From: Mycobacterium alsense
GTDB taxonomy: Bacteria; Actinomycetota; Actinomycetes; Mycobacteriales; Mycobacteriaceae
Direction of reading: 5' to 3'
Length of the DNA stretch: 64,000 nucleotides
Assembly (NCBI RefSeq): GCF_002086635.1
Contig: NZ_MVHD01000011.1
Span: 1 to 64,000, forward strand
Positions 18,395 to 28,315 of the stretch are shown here, in pieces. Position 1 is the first letter of the stretch; each line of letters begins with the position of its first letter. The position numbers and the translations under genes are program-made. The notes beneath the pieces are model-generated. The model was not told the DNA's origin and did not search any database. It was given only the letters and a program-made list of their open reading frames with translations.

Positions 18395-20215
18395 TTACGC
18401 GATGCCGTAGTCGTTGATCTTGCGGTAGATGGTCGCCCGCGACATTCCCAGCGCGCTAGCCGCCTCTTGTTTGTTGCCGCCGTGGTCTTGCAGGCTCCGG
18501 ACGATCGCATCGCGCTCCAAAGCTTCCATCTGGCTCAGCTTGCGCCGGGTGACGGACCGGCACTCCGGTGGCAGCTTGTCGGCGCCGATAATCCCCGATC
18601 GTTGGCGCGCCACGGTTTCGGTCAGCACCCGCCGTAGCTGCGAAACGTTGCCAGGCCACGGCAGCCTGCTGAGTTGGCGCATTGCCTCCGGTGCCAGCCG
18701 CACATCGGCACCCCGGGTGATCTCGCGCAGCAGCAGCGGCACAAGCTCCTCGAGGTCATCGATCCTGTGCCGCAGCGCCGGCACTGTGACGGTATGGGGG
18801 AACAGCGGCAGCAGTTGCTTGGTCGGCGCTGAGGGCTGTCCGGAGCTTTTGGTCGCCGCGACCCACCCCCGGCCGGCGCGGGTGGCCAATATCGAGGTAA
18901 TCGATTCGAGCGTGTCCTTGTCGATGTCATCCACGTCGGCGATCACGAGTGCGAAATCCCCATCGTCGGACTCGGCCGCCAGCTCGGCGACGAAACGCGC
19001 CGCACTGGGAAATGTTTCGGGGCGCATCACCCGAACGGTTCGGCCCGGTTTCACGTCCTGCCCCACCGCCTGGGCCAGCCGTGCGCGGCCGGATCCTTTC
19101 TCGCCTTCGAGCATCACCCAGTCGCGGTCGCGGCAGCACTGGCGAACCTGTCGGCAGCAGCGCAGCCAGGCGCTGTTGCGACCGGCCAGGCCCGGAACGA
19201 AAGTCTGCGCCGGGTGGCCGTTTTGAGGAGGGTGCGGTCTGGCCTCGGCGGAAAGATCAACGTGGAAAACGGCATTGGTACGGCCACCTCGCATCGTCGC
19301 GCGCTGGACGGTAGTGATTTTGGCGATGTGCCCGCTTGGCAGGACAGCCAGCGTCGTGCCGGCCAGCGTGGAGCCGAGCAGATCCGAGGCGTGTTCGAGC
19401 AGCACGGTCTGATCGTTACCGTGAAGTGTCCGGCGCAGGTAGGGGTTGATCAACACCACGTCGCCACCGATCGCGAGCACACCGCTCGAAGACCGCCGTG
19501 TCTGCTGCAGATACGCCTCCAACAGCGCGGTCTCCCCCTCATGGGCCACCACCCGCATGCGATCCTCGATTTGGTGGGCGGCGCTGGTAGCCAGCGCGAG
19601 CAACAGCGGATCGGATTCGTCGGCCAGACAACTCAGATTGACGGCGCCGATTGTCCTGCGCGTTATGGGATCCCGGATCGGCGACCCGGCGCACGCGAAA
19701 CCGGTGAACATCTCCACGTAGTGCTCGCCGCCGCGGATGAACGAGGGCCGCCCAGTCTCCAAGGTGGTGCCGATCCCGTTGGTGCCCGCCACCTCTTCGG
19801 CCAGGCTGTAGCCGGGTACGAGACTCACCCCGTCCAACGCGTTGAGGATGGACACTTCCGCCGCGCTCCGTTCAACCACCACCCCGTCGGTCGACGTCAG
19901 GACCACGCTGATTGCTTGCGCAGCCAGGTCATCGGTGACGCGTTGCAGCACCGGCGCCGCGGCACGCGCCAACCGGGAGCCCGTATTGGGTTCACGCACA
20001 TACGGGAGCTCGACCCGGTCGGGATGTACCCGCAGGGCCCGCGACCGACGCCAGGACTCCAGGACGCTGGGCTGCAGAAGGTCCCCATCGACAGGGCGCA
20101 CCGCGTCAACGGACCCCGCGGTCAGAAACCCTTCCCTGACCCGCTGAACTTCGGTCGTTCGACCGGCCCGCGCCCTCATCCTCCTGCTACCTCGACTCTG
20201 TCTCGCAGTCACCAT
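18395..20215 (-). CDS. GAF/Fis-type regulator with degenerate AAA+ domain (1)
   Basis: 606 aa from ATG 20215. The N-terminal half has the AcoR/MimR-like layout: VLESWRRSRALRVHPDR, then a GAF-like sensor with AGTNGIGTTLETGRPSFIRG and FACAGSPIRDPITRR. The central domain is a reduced sigma-54-activator ATPase: the P-loop is GEKGSGR (Arg in place of Lys), Walker B is FALVIADVDD, and the GAFTGA loop is absent. The C-terminus is a Fis helix-turn-helix (GGNKQEAASALGMSRATIYR). Mycobacteria lack sigma-54, so it probably regulates sigma-70-type promoters. It follows a paralogue by 16 bases. Confidence 0.88.
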   Translation of the reverse strand: MVTARQSRGSRRMRARAGRTTEVQRVREGFLTAGSVDAVRPVDGDLLQPSVLESWRRSRALRVHPDRVELPYVREPNTGSRLARAAAPVLQRVTDDLAAQAISVVLTSTDGVVVERSAAEVSILNALDGVSLVPGYSLAEEVAGTNGIGTTLETGRPSFIRGGEHYVEMFTGFACAGSPIRDPITRRTIGAVNLSCLADESDPLLLALATSAAHQIEDRMRVVAHEGETALLEAYLQQTRRSSSGVLAIGGDVVLINPYLRRTLHGNDQTVLLEHASDLLGSTLAGTTLAVLPSGHIAKITTVQRATMRGGRTNAVFHVDLSAEARPHPPQNGHPAQTFVPGLAGRNSAWLRCCRQVRQCCRDRDWVMLEGEKGSGRARLAQAVGQDVKPGRTVRVMRPETFPSAARFVAELAAESDDGDFALVIADVDDIDKDTLESITSILATRAGRGWVAATKSSGQPSAPTKQLLPLFPHTVTVPALRHRIDDLEELVPLLLREITRGADVRLAPEAMRQLSRLPWPGNVSQLRRVLTETVARQRSGIIGADKLPPECRSVTRRKLSQMEALERDAIVRSLQDHGGNKQEAASALGMSRATIYRKINDYGIA

Positions 20216-20231
20216 GCGGCTTTGGCATATG

Positions 20232-21995
20232 TCAGGCGATGCCGTAATCCCGCATCTTGCGATAGATCGTCGCCCGCGACATCCCCAAGGCTGTCGCCGC
20301 CTGCAGCTTGTTGTTGTCGTTGTCCTCCAAGCTGCGGACAATGGCGTCTCGCTCAAGCGCCTCCATCTGGGTGAGCCTGCGCTTGGCAACGGATCGACAC
20401 TCGGGCGGCAGCTTGTCGGCACCGATCACGCCGGAACGTTGTCGCGCAACGGTTTCGGCGAGCACTCGTCGCAACTGTGCGACGTTACCCGGCCAGGGCA
20501 GCTTACTGAGTTGACGCATCGCGTCGGCATCGAGGCACACATCAGCGCCGGAGGTCAGCTCGCGCAGCAGGAACGACACCAATACCTCGATGTCTTCGAT
20601 CCGGTGCCGCAGCGCGGGCACCGCCACGGTGTGAGTAAACAACGGCAGCAGCAGCTCAACCATCGGTGACGGCGTCGACGAACTGATCGTCGCCGCGATC
20701 CATCCGCGACCCGCACGGGATTGCAACACCGGAACGACCGCTGCGAGCGTCCCCTCATCCAGGCAATCCACGTCGGGAATCACGACGGCGAAGTCATCGC
20801 CGTCGGTTTGAGTCACGATCTCGGCGACGAAAAGCGCTGGCGTCGCGAATGTTTCCGCCCGCGTCACCCGCACCGTCTTTGCCGGGTGCCTGTGCTGTGC
20901 GACGGCCTGGGCCAGCTTGGTTCGTCCGGACCCTTTCTCGCCTTCGAGCAGCACCCAATCGCGGTCTCGGCAGCATCGCTCGACCTGCTGACAGCTGCGC
21001 TGCCATGAGCTGCTGCGCCCGGCGAGGCCGGGAATGTGCGACACCACCGGTTGCCGCGTCCCGACACGGTGCGCCGTCGGCTCGGAGGACAAACGCACCA
21101 GGAAAACGACGTTGGTTCTGCCGCGGATCTCCGCGCGGTCGGCGGCGGTGATTTTGGCGATCTGCCCGCTCGGCAGAACGGCCAACACCGTGCCCGACAG
21201 TGTGGACCCGAGCAGCTCCGAAGCGTGTTCGAGCAAAGCGATCTGATCATTGGTGTCGAGTGCCTGGCGCAGGTAGCGATTCATCAGCAACACATCACCA
21301 CCGATCGCCAGCACACCGAATGAGAACCGTCGCGCCTGGTTGCGATACGCCTCCAGAAGCGCGATCTCGCTGGCGTGGGCCGACTCTCTCAGTCGGTCCT
21401 CGATCTGGCTGCCGAGGCTCTTGACCAGTGGCAACAAGACCGGATTCGAGCGGCTGGCCCAGCAGGTGAGATCGACGACGCCGACGAGCCGTTGGGTTAT
21501 CGGGTCACGGATCGGTGCGCCCGCACAGGCGAGCTCGCCCAAGGGCCCGACGAAATGCTCGCCGCCGCGGATGAATGCCGGCCGCCCGGTCTCGAGCGCG
21601 GTGCCGATCCCGTTGGTACCGGCGAATTCCTCCGCGTAGCTGTAGCCGGGGGCAAGGCTCACCGAATCCAGTGCCTCCATAAAGGACCGTTCCGAGGCCG
21701 AGCGCTGCATGACTACGCCGTCGGCCGAGGTGAGGATGACCGACATCGCGTCGATGGTCACGTCCTCGGTGATCCCCTTCAGCACTGGCGCCGCGGCGTG
21801 AGCGAGTCGTGAGCCGGTATCCGGTTGCCGGACATAGGGCAAATCGAGCCGGTCGGGATGAACCTGCATGGCCTGCGACCGGCGCCAGGAGTCCAGCACG
21901 GCTGGGGGCAGGGTCTCCGCCTCCAGGGACCCATCGCACAAGAACCGTTCCCTGACCTGGCGAACATCGGTTTGAACGTCGGCCCGCGAGCTCAT
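20232..21995 (-). CDS. GAF/Fis-type regulator with degenerate AAA+ domain (2)
   Basis: 587 aa from ATG 21995; in-frame ATGs upstream run into the operator region, so this start is preferred. Same order as its downstream paralogue: LDSWRRSQAMQVHPDR, GAF-like domain with AGTNGIGTALETGRPAFIRG and ACAGAPIRDPITQR, ATPase remnant with GEKGSGRTKLAQAV and FAVVIPDVD, no GAFTGA, Fis-type HTH NNKLQAATALGMSRATIYR. The pair look like a tandem duplication. Divergent from the 71-aa/LuxR unit; the shared spacer holds a double operator (22048-22088). Regulators of this type control propane/alkene monooxygenases in other mycobacteria (MimR), which fits the nearby monooxygenase. Confidence 0.88.
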   Translation of the reverse strand: MSSRADVQTDVRQVRERFLCDGSLEAETLPPAVLDSWRRSQAMQVHPDRLDLPYVRQPDTGSRLAHAAAPVLKGITEDVTIDAMSVILTSADGVVMQRSASERSFMEALDSVSLAPGYSYAEEFAGTNGIGTALETGRPAFIRGGEHFVGPLGELACAGAPIRDPITQRLVGVVDLTCWASRSNPVLLPLVKSLGSQIEDRLRESAHASEIALLEAYRNQARRFSFGVLAIGGDVLLMNRYLRQALDTNDQIALLEHASELLGSTLSGTVLAVLPSGQIAKITAADRAEIRGRTNVVFLVRLSSEPTAHRVGTRQPVVSHIPGLAGRSSSWQRSCQQVERCCRDRDWVLLEGEKGSGRTKLAQAVAQHRHPAKTVRVTRAETFATPALFVAEIVTQTDGDDFAVVIPDVDCLDEGTLAAVVPVLQSRAGRGWIAATISSSTPSPMVELLLPLFTHTVAVPALRHRIEDIEVLVSFLLRELTSGADVCLDADAMRQLSKLPWPGNVAQLRRVLAETVARQRSGVIGADKLPPECRSVAKRRLTQMEALERDAIVRSLEDNDNNKLQAATALGMSRATIYRKMRDYGIA

Positions 21996-22047
21996 CGACT
22001 CATGGACCTCGCTCCCCTGCCGACCGGTGCGGCCGCCCCAATACCGT

Positions 22048-22088
22048 CGTCTCATCTTGAGACGCGCAACGCTGCTCAGATTGAGACG
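22048..22088. promoter_or_regulatory. Double operator CGTCTCA-N3-TGAGACG in divergent spacer
   Basis: A perfect palindrome CGTCTCA-TCT-TGAGACG (22048-22064) is followed 24 bases on (centre to centre) by an imperfect copy CTGCTCA-GAT-TGAGACG (22072-22088). After a further CTCA come 27 bases ending TCATGGGT that are conserved in length and sequence with the region upstream of the LuxR gene at 37373. A third half-site GGTCTCA follows at about 22111. Confidence 0.75.
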
Positions 22089-22171
22089 CTCAGTGTACGC
22101 CCGCGGCGGTCTCATGGGTCATGTCAGCTAACACACGCGCCACGCGGTGACCCAGCGAAGGGCATGGAGAG

Positions 22172-22387
22172 ATGACTATCTACCAGCTGACCGATCGCCT
22201 ACACGACGGCCGCACCGTACACGTCCAAGCAGATCAAATCGCGCCGACGGTGGCCTCGTGGCTCGCCGAGCTGGGCGCCCGTAGTCCGTTAGTGGAGTCG
22301 CTCGGGCGAGCGGTATGCGACGGCGACTGGCCTGCAACCCACGGCATCGCGGACTACCTGTCGGTGGAAGTCCAGGTGGCGGCGTGA
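22172..22387 (+). CDS. 71-aa protein coupled to a LuxR ATPase
   Basis: ATG 22172 follows GGAGAG at good spacing. The protein (MTIYQLTDRLHDGRTVHVQA..., ending IADYLSVEVQVAA) is a small soluble alpha-beta protein rich in acidic and hydrophobic residues; no family recognised. Its TGA overlaps the GTG of the first LuxR-ATPase gene (GTGA), so it is translationally coupled to it. A short gene overlapping a LuxR-ATPase start recurs at 37221-37376. Confidence 0.65.
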   Translation: MTIYQLTDRLHDGRTVHVQADQIAPTVASWLAELGARSPLVESLGRAVCDGDWPATHGIADYLSVEVQVAA

Positions 22388-25308
22388 CATCGGGCGTCGA
22401 GTCAGAGCGTCGTTCCGAGGCATGCGCGATCCCCTCGCGGGCACGGCCGCTGTTTCGGGCCGCCCTCGGTAGTTTGCGTCCCGGGTCACCCACCGCGGTG
22501 GACGGGGTTCGCGTGAGCACCGCGAGTGCGCCCGGGAAGGTGCACACAGCGCCGATTCGTGGGCGGGCGGGCGAGCTGAAGGTCATCAACGCGCTGATCG
22601 CGGCGGTCGCGCGGGGGCGGGGCGGGGTCCTGGTCATCGAGGGTCCGCCGGGCATCGGGAAGAGCCGCTTGTTGACCGAGATCGTGGCGCTCACCGAGAA
22701 GGCCGGCGTTCGGGCCCTATTCGGCGAGGCGTTCGAGTACCAGCAGACGGTGCCGTTTTTCTCGCTGTTCATGGCGACCCTGCGGGCCGATCCCCCCGTC
22801 GGTGATGCGGAAGCGTTGCGCCGCATGGGCGCGTCCACCGATTTCGGCTACTGGGTGGTGCGCGACCTGCAAGCCGCCATACACGCGGAAGCGTCCCGAA
22901 CACCCTTGGCGATCCTCCTCGAGGACATCCACTGGGCCGATAACGCCACCCTGCTGGCGCTGCGGTCGCTGGCCGCGACGCGCCGGGATGCCCCGGTGCT
23001 GTGGGTGCTTACCGCGCGGACCGGCGCCGGCGGACCGAGCGTTCGCGAGACGCTGGCAGCGCTGGAAGGCGAGGATGCCAGCTTTCTGCGATTGACGGCG
23101 ATGGCACCGAGCGCGGTCGCCGACATCGTGCAGGACACCGTGCGCGCCAACGCGGATCCGTCGCTGCTGAGTCTGGCCGAGAAGGCGCACGGCAACCCGT
23201 TCCTGCTGACGGAGCTGCTGCGAGGACTGGACGAGGAGGGGCGGCTGGATGTCAGCGGCGGCCGCGCGGTCGCCACCGGAGACACGTTGCCGCGACGGCT
23301 CAGCGACACCATGCAGCAACGACTCGACCAGCTCTCCACCGATGCGAGCCAAGTCGTGCGGGTGGCCGCGGCGCTGCCTGACCGGTTCTCCGCCCGGCTG
23401 CTCGCCGCGATGCTGGAACGCCGACCGGCCGCCCTGCTAGCGGCGGTCGAAGAGGCGGTTCGGGCCGGCCTACTCATCGAAGACGGTGATCAGATGAGGT
23501 TTCGTCACGATCTGCTGCGCGAAGCCACGCGGCAATCTTTGCCGCAGTCGCTGCGCCGGGCGATGGAACGGCAGGCGGCGACCATCATGCTGGACATGGG
23601 GGCGGCACCCGAGGAGGTGGCAACGCAGCTCGCGCGCAGCGCCGAGGTGGGCGATGAGGTCGCGATTGTCGCACTCCGCGAAGCCGCACAGTCGGTGGCC
23701 AACAGCGATCCGAGCGCCGCGTCGGATTTGAGCAAGCGGGCGCTGGAGCTCCAGCCGCCCCAGGACCCAGGACGCGGGCCACTGGTAGCGGAAACGATCG
23801 TGCTGCTCAATCGGGCCACGCGCTACGAGGAGGCGCAGCGGTTGGCCAGCACCACCCTGTCGGCCGCGCTCACACCCGAGGAAGAGGCCAAGATTCGCCT
23901 TCGGTTGCCGACGGTGACCACGGATACGACGGCGCGACACATCGAGGAGAACCGCCGCGCGCTTCAGCTGCCCCACCTCAGCGACGTCACCCAGGCACGA
24001 CATCAGGCATGGCTGGCCTACAACCTCGCGATGCACGGCCAACACGGGTACGACAGCATGGCGGCCGACGTGGCAGCGGCCGCCGCCGCATCCACCGGCG
24101 ATCTCGAATCGAGCATTCTGTCCGGAATAGCGCTGGCGTGCCTCGACGGCGCAAACGGCTATGCAAGCCGCGCTCTACGACGAGTCGAGGAACTGCAATC
24201 TTTCAGCCCCGCCGGCGATATGACCGCTCATCACCTCGCCGGAGTCCACCTGGCGAACCTGCTTGCACTGGTCGGACGCGTCGACGACGCCGCGGGGTTG
24301 GTCGCGGCCCGCGCAGAAAAAGCCCAGCAGGAACGCGACGGGATGGCGCTGCACATCTGGGCCCTCACGGCGGGAGTGGTGCAGTTGGCCGCGGGCCGGT
24401 TGTCGGCTGCCCGCGCCGCCACCGAGTGGCTGCCGACGCCGGAACGAACGGGATCGACCTTCGTCAACGCCATGCGCATGTTCACGCTGGCGGAGGTGGC
24501 GGCGCGGACCGACGACCGAACGTTGCTACTGGCGACGGCGAGTGAAGCGCGCGATGCGTACGCGAACGGTTCACCCGCCGTACGTCGCGGAGCGGCGGGC
24601 GCACTCGGGCTGGCGGCGTGGCAGCGCGACGATGTTCACGAGGCGGTCCGTTGGCTCGGCGGCGATATCCCGCTACTCGTGACGCCGCCCTTGCCGACGG
24701 TCTTGGATCAGCTGACCCTGACCGCGCGGGTGGCGTCAGCCGCCGGTGACGCCGGGCTGCGGGCGCGTCTCATGGACGTCGTGGAGGTGCTCGAACGCGA
24801 GCGTCCCGGGGTTCGGTTGTTCGCGACGGTCGCGCAGCACACGCGCGGGATACTCGACCGCGATGCCGATTCGTTGGCGGCGGTTGGCAGTGCGCTTCAT
24901 TCGTCGGGGCGGCCGCTTCTCTTCGCAGGCGCCGCCGAGGATGCCGGCCACGAGCTGAGTCGTGCACGCCGCAACGCCGAGGCGCTCGACCAGCTCAACG
25001 CCGCCTTCGACACCTACGCCGAGTGCGAAGCGGTTGCCGATGCCCGGCGGATCGGCCGCGCGCTGCGCCGGCTGGGCGTGGAACGGCGCATCGTCACACA
25101 TCCGCGGGCAAAGACGGGCTGGGACAGCCTCACCGACGCCGAGCTCACGGTCGTCAACCTCATCGCGCAGGGCGCGACCAACCGCGACGCCGCCACGCAA
25201 CTGCACCTTTCCACCCATACGGTGAAGACCCACGTGCACAACGCCTTCGCCAAGCTGGGCATCACCTCGCGCGCCCAATTGGCGCCGCTCATGCACTCGC
25301 CTGGCTGA
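22384..25308 (+). CDS. Large AAA-ATPase LuxR-family regulator (1 of 3 tandem)
   Basis: 974 aa from GTG 22384, chosen for the GTGA overlap with the 71-aa gene; GTG 22513 would match the paralogues' N-termini better. P-loop GPPGIGKSRLLTE (about residues 87-99), Walker B AILLEDIHWAD, then helical repeats of the TPR/MalT kind, and a C-terminal LuxR HTH (LTDAELTVVNLIAQGATNRD...STHTVKTHVHNAF). It lacks a response-regulator receiver domain. Such proteins are ATP-dependent activators triggered by a small-molecule or protein signal. Forms a tandem set with 25394 and 28316. Confidence 0.9.
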   Translation: MTSGVESERRSEACAIPSRARPLFRAALGSLRPGSPTAVDGVRVSTASAPGKVHTAPIRGRAGELKVINALIAAVARGRGGVLVIEGPPGIGKSRLLTEIVALTEKAGVRALFGEAFEYQQTVPFFSLFMATLRADPPVGDAEALRRMGASTDFGYWVVRDLQAAIHAEASRTPLAILLEDIHWADNATLLALRSLAATRRDAPVLWVLTARTGAGGPSVRETLAALEGEDASFLRLTAMAPSAVADIVQDTVRANADPSLLSLAEKAHGNPFLLTELLRGLDEEGRLDVSGGRAVATGDTLPRRLSDTMQQRLDQLSTDASQVVRVAAALPDRFSARLLAAMLERRPAALLAAVEEAVRAGLLIEDGDQMRFRHDLLREATRQSLPQSLRRAMERQAATIMLDMGAAPEEVATQLARSAEVGDEVAIVALREAAQSVANSDPSAASDLSKRALELQPPQDPGRGPLVAETIVLLNRATRYEEAQRLASTTLSAALTPEEEAKIRLRLPTVTTDTTARHIEENRRALQLPHLSDVTQARHQAWLAYNLAMHGQHGYDSMAADVAAAAAASTGDLESSILSGIALACLDGANGYASRALRRVEELQSFSPAGDMTAHHLAGVHLANLLALVGRVDDAAGLVAARAEKAQQERDGMALHIWALTAGVVQLAAGRLSAARAATEWLPTPERTGSTFVNAMRMFTLAEVAARTDDRTLLLATASEARDAYANGSPAVRRGAAGALGLAAWQRDDVHEAVRWLGGDIPLLVTPPLPTVLDQLTLTARVASAAGDAGLRARLMDVVEVLERERPGVRLFATVAQHTRGILDRDADSLAAVGSALHSSGRPLLFAGAAEDAGHELSRARRNAEALDQLNAAFDTYAECEAVADARRIGRALRRLGVERRIVTHPRAKTGWDSLTDAELTVVNLIAQGATNRDAATQLHLSTHTVKTHVHNAFAKLGITSRAQLAPLMHSPG

Positions 25309-25340
25309 TCGACAGCAAATCGTGGATGGCGCGGCCGGGC

Positions 25341-25346
25341 TACAAT
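25341..25346 (+). promoter_or_regulatory. -10-like TACAAT before second LuxR ATPase
   Basis: TACAATGAC in the 85-base gap, 48 bases before GTG 25394. The same string occurs before the third gene (28242), and both gaps begin with GACAGCAAATCG, so the spacer was duplicated with the gene. Confidence 0.5.
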
Positions 25347-25393
25347 GACGCCCGTTGCAGTGGCAGTCCGGCAAACGGTAGACGGGACACCCG

Positions 25394-28207
25394 GTGGGGC
25401 TTTCAACCGGCCTTTCTGATGTCGGCGGTCAGCGGCTGGTCACGCCGCCGATTCGGGGGCGGGCGGACGAGCTGAAACTGATTGCCGCGCTGGTCACCGC
25501 GGTGGCCCAGGGGCGCGGGGGTGTGCTGGTCATCGAGGGCCCGCCCGGCATCGGCAAAAGCCGGCTGTTGACCGAGGTGGTGACGCTGGCCGACGCGCGC
25601 GGGGTCCGCACCTTGTTCGGCGAGGCTTTCGAGTATCAGCAGGCGGTGCCGTTCTTCTCGCTGTTCATGGCCACCCTGCACGCCGACCCCCCGGTCGGAG
25701 ACGCCGAGGCGCTGCGCCGGCTGGGTGGCTCGGCCGATCTGCGCTACTGGGTGGTGCACGATCTGGCGGACGCGATTCGTGCGGCGGCCGGACAGACCCC
25801 CCTGGCGATTGTGCTGGAGGACATCCACTGGGCCGACAAGAGCACGCTGTTGGCGCTGCGGTCGCTGGCCGCCGTGCGCCCGGATGTGGCGGTGCTGTGG
25901 GTGATGACCGCCCGCACCGGGGCCGGCGGGCCTGCGGTGCAGGAAACCTTGTCGGTGCTGCAGCGCGCGAACGCCACATTCGTGCGATTGGCGGCCATCG
26001 CGCCGGACGCCGTCGCCGACATGGTTTGCGACACGGTGCGGGCGAAAGCCGATGTGTCGCTGCTGAATTTGGCCGCCAAGGCGCACGGGAACCCTTTTCT
26101 GGTCAGCGAGCTGGTCGGGGGGTTGGGCGAGGAGGGCCGGCTCAAACTCTCCGGCGGCCGGGCGATGGTCACCGGAGACGGGCTGCCCCGGCGTCTCGGC
26201 GCGACGATGCACCAGCGGCTGGACTTGCTCTCCGGTGAGGTGGCGGAGGTGGTGCGGGTCGCCGCGGTGCTGCCCGACCGGTTTTCGGCCGGCTTGCTGG
26301 CCGCGATGCTTGAGCGTTCTCCGGCGTCGTTGGTGTCGGCGCTCGAGGAGGCGGTGCGCGCGGACCTGCTCGTGGAAGATGGTGAGCGGCTGAGGTTTCG
26401 GCATGACTTGCTGCGCGAGGCGACCCGGCAGTCGCTGCCACAATCGCTGCGCCGGGCGATGGAGCGCCAGTCGGCGTCGGTCATGCTGGGGATGGGCGCG
26501 GCCCCGGCCGAGGTGGCCACCCAGCTGGCACGCAGCGCGGAGCCAGGCGACAGGGAGGCGATCGGTGCGCTGCGGCAGGCCGCCCACTCGGTGGGCCGCG
26601 GCGATGCGAGTGCGGCCGCGGATTTGTGCGGGCGGGCGCTGGAGCTGTTGCCGGCCGATGACGCCGAACACGGGTCACTGGTCGCCGAGACGGTCGAGTG
26701 GCTGAACCGGGCCAGCCGCTACGGCGAGGCCGAAGAATTGGCCCTTGCGGCCCTCTCGGAGGCGGCGTCGCCCGACGAAGAGGCCGAGATTCGCCTCCGG
26801 CTCCCGGCGCACACCAAGCACAGCACCCAGCGGCGGGCAGAGGAGAATCGCCGAGCGCTGCAGCTGGGCGGCATCAGCGAGGTCACCCGGGCACGGCATC
26901 TGGCGTGGCTGGCCTACAACACTGTGTTGCAGGACAAAAACGGGCAACGGCGCACGGCGGCCGACGAGGCTGCCGCCGCCGCGGCAGCCACCGGTGATCT
27001 CGAGGCCACGATCATGGCCGAGATCACCCTCGCATTGCTCGATGTAGGTGACGGGTTTCGCGGTCGCGCCCTCGGCCGCCTCGAAAGGCTCTGCTCGCTG
27101 AGCTACACGAGTGATGCGGCCTCGGCTCATGGCTTTGCCGCAATTTACTACGCAATCCTGCTGGCAGTGGTCGGCCGGCTGGACGACGCGACAGCCCGGG
27201 TCGCCGAAGGCATCGGGCAGGCCCGTCGGGAAGGCAACGCGATGGTCCTCAATATGTGGACCGTCATCAGCGGGATCGTCCACCTCGCCGCGGGCCGGCT
27301 GTCGGCGGCTCGCGACGCGGCTGAGCCTCTGCAGGCCCCCCAACCGACAGGCGTAAGCGAGCCGGACCTGCTGCGCATTGTGATCCTGGCCTCGGTCGCG
27401 ATGCACACGGACGACCGAAATCTGTTGCAGCAGATGACCAATGAGGCGCGCGATGCCTACCCCACCGGTTCGCCTGCCATCCGTCGAGGAGCGGCGTATG
27501 TGCTTGCGCTGGCCGCATGGCTGCGTGATGACGTTCATGAGGCGGCGGGTTGGCTCGGCGGCGACATCGCCCTTCTCGGGACACCACTGCAGGTCTATGC
27601 CTTCGATCGGGTGATCTTGAGTGCGCGGGTGGCCTCCGCGGCCGGTGATGCGGGCTTGCGCGCGCGGGTCCTGCAGGCCGCCGAGGTGCTGGAGTGCGAG
27701 CAGCCCGCGGCGCCGCTGTTGGCGGCGGTGGCCCGGTATGCCCGCGGGCTCCTCGAACACGACGCCCCGGCGCTGATTGCGGCCGCCGAGTCGCTTCGCT
27801 CGTCGGGCCGGCCGCTACTTTTCGCGAGCGCCGCCGAGGATGCCGGCCACGAGCTGGGTGGCGCACAGCGCAACACCGAGGCGATCGACCAGCTGAGCGC
27901 GGCATTCGACACCTACGTCGAGTGCGAGGCGTTCGCCGATGCGCGCCGGGTCGGCCGCGCGCTGCGCCGGCTGGGCGTGGAACGGCGCATCGTCACGCGC
28001 CCACGGGCAAAGACGGGCTGGGACAGCCTCACCGACGCCGAACTCACGGTCGTCAACCTCATCGCACGGGGCGCGACCAACCGCGACGTCGCCACCCAGC
28101 TATACCTGTCCACCCACACGGTAAAGACCCACGTGCACAACGCTTTCGCGAAGCTGGGCATCACGTCCCGCACCCAATTGGCGCAGCTCATCCAGGGCTC
28201 TGATTGA
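25394..28207 (+). CDS. Large AAA-ATPase LuxR-family regulator (2 of 3 tandem)
   Basis: 937 aa from GTG 25394, preceded by GACGGGAC and a start context identical to that of copy 3. P-loop GPPGIGKSRLLTEVV, Walker B AIVLEDIHWAD, helical repeat region, C-terminal LuxR HTH (LTDAELTVVNLIARGATNRD, STHTVKTHVHNAF). Nearly identical to copy 3 over the ATPase half; they diverge more in the repeat region, which is where signal binding is usual for MalT-like proteins. Points to a recent duplication with possible gene conversion. Confidence 0.9.
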   Translation: MGLSTGLSDVGGQRLVTPPIRGRADELKLIAALVTAVAQGRGGVLVIEGPPGIGKSRLLTEVVTLADARGVRTLFGEAFEYQQAVPFFSLFMATLHADPPVGDAEALRRLGGSADLRYWVVHDLADAIRAAAGQTPLAIVLEDIHWADKSTLLALRSLAAVRPDVAVLWVMTARTGAGGPAVQETLSVLQRANATFVRLAAIAPDAVADMVCDTVRAKADVSLLNLAAKAHGNPFLVSELVGGLGEEGRLKLSGGRAMVTGDGLPRRLGATMHQRLDLLSGEVAEVVRVAAVLPDRFSAGLLAAMLERSPASLVSALEEAVRADLLVEDGERLRFRHDLLREATRQSLPQSLRRAMERQSASVMLGMGAAPAEVATQLARSAEPGDREAIGALRQAAHSVGRGDASAAADLCGRALELLPADDAEHGSLVAETVEWLNRASRYGEAEELALAALSEAASPDEEAEIRLRLPAHTKHSTQRRAEENRRALQLGGISEVTRARHLAWLAYNTVLQDKNGQRRTAADEAAAAAAATGDLEATIMAEITLALLDVGDGFRGRALGRLERLCSLSYTSDAASAHGFAAIYYAILLAVVGRLDDATARVAEGIGQARREGNAMVLNMWTVISGIVHLAAGRLSAARDAAEPLQAPQPTGVSEPDLLRIVILASVAMHTDDRNLLQQMTNEARDAYPTGSPAIRRGAAYVLALAAWLRDDVHEAAGWLGGDIALLGTPLQVYAFDRVILSARVASAAGDAGLRARVLQAAEVLECEQPAAPLLAAVARYARGLLEHDAPALIAAAESLRSSGRPLLFASAAEDAGHELGGAQRNTEAIDQLSAAFDTYVECEAFADARRVGRALRRLGVERRIVTRPRAKTGWDSLTDAELTVVNLIARGATNRDVATQLYLSTHTVKTHVHNAFAKLGITSRTQLAQLIQGSD

Positions 28208-28241
28208 CGACAGCAAATCGGAGAGACGACGGGGGCATGCC

Positions 28242-28247
28242 TACAAT
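28242..28247 (+). promoter_or_regulatory. -10-like TACAAT before third LuxR ATPase
   Basis: Within a 108-base gap that repeats the previous one (GACAGCAAATCG, then CTACAATGAC, then GACACCCGGTGGGG at the start). This gap is longer because of a GGTAG-type short tandem repeat at 28280-28308. Confidence 0.5.
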
Positions 28248-28279
28248 GACAGGCGCTGCAGGAACGATCCGGTAACGGT

Positions 28280-28308
28280 GGGTAGAAATAGGTAGCTAGG
28301 TAGATAGG
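28280..28308 (+). repeat. Short GGTAG tandem repeat
   Basis: Three imperfect units GGTAGAAATA, GGTAGCTA and GGTAGATA sit between the putative -10 and the start of the third LuxR gene. Absent from the equivalent gap before copy 2, so likely slippage expansion in the leader. Confidence 0.5.
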
Positions 28309-28315
28309 ACACCCG

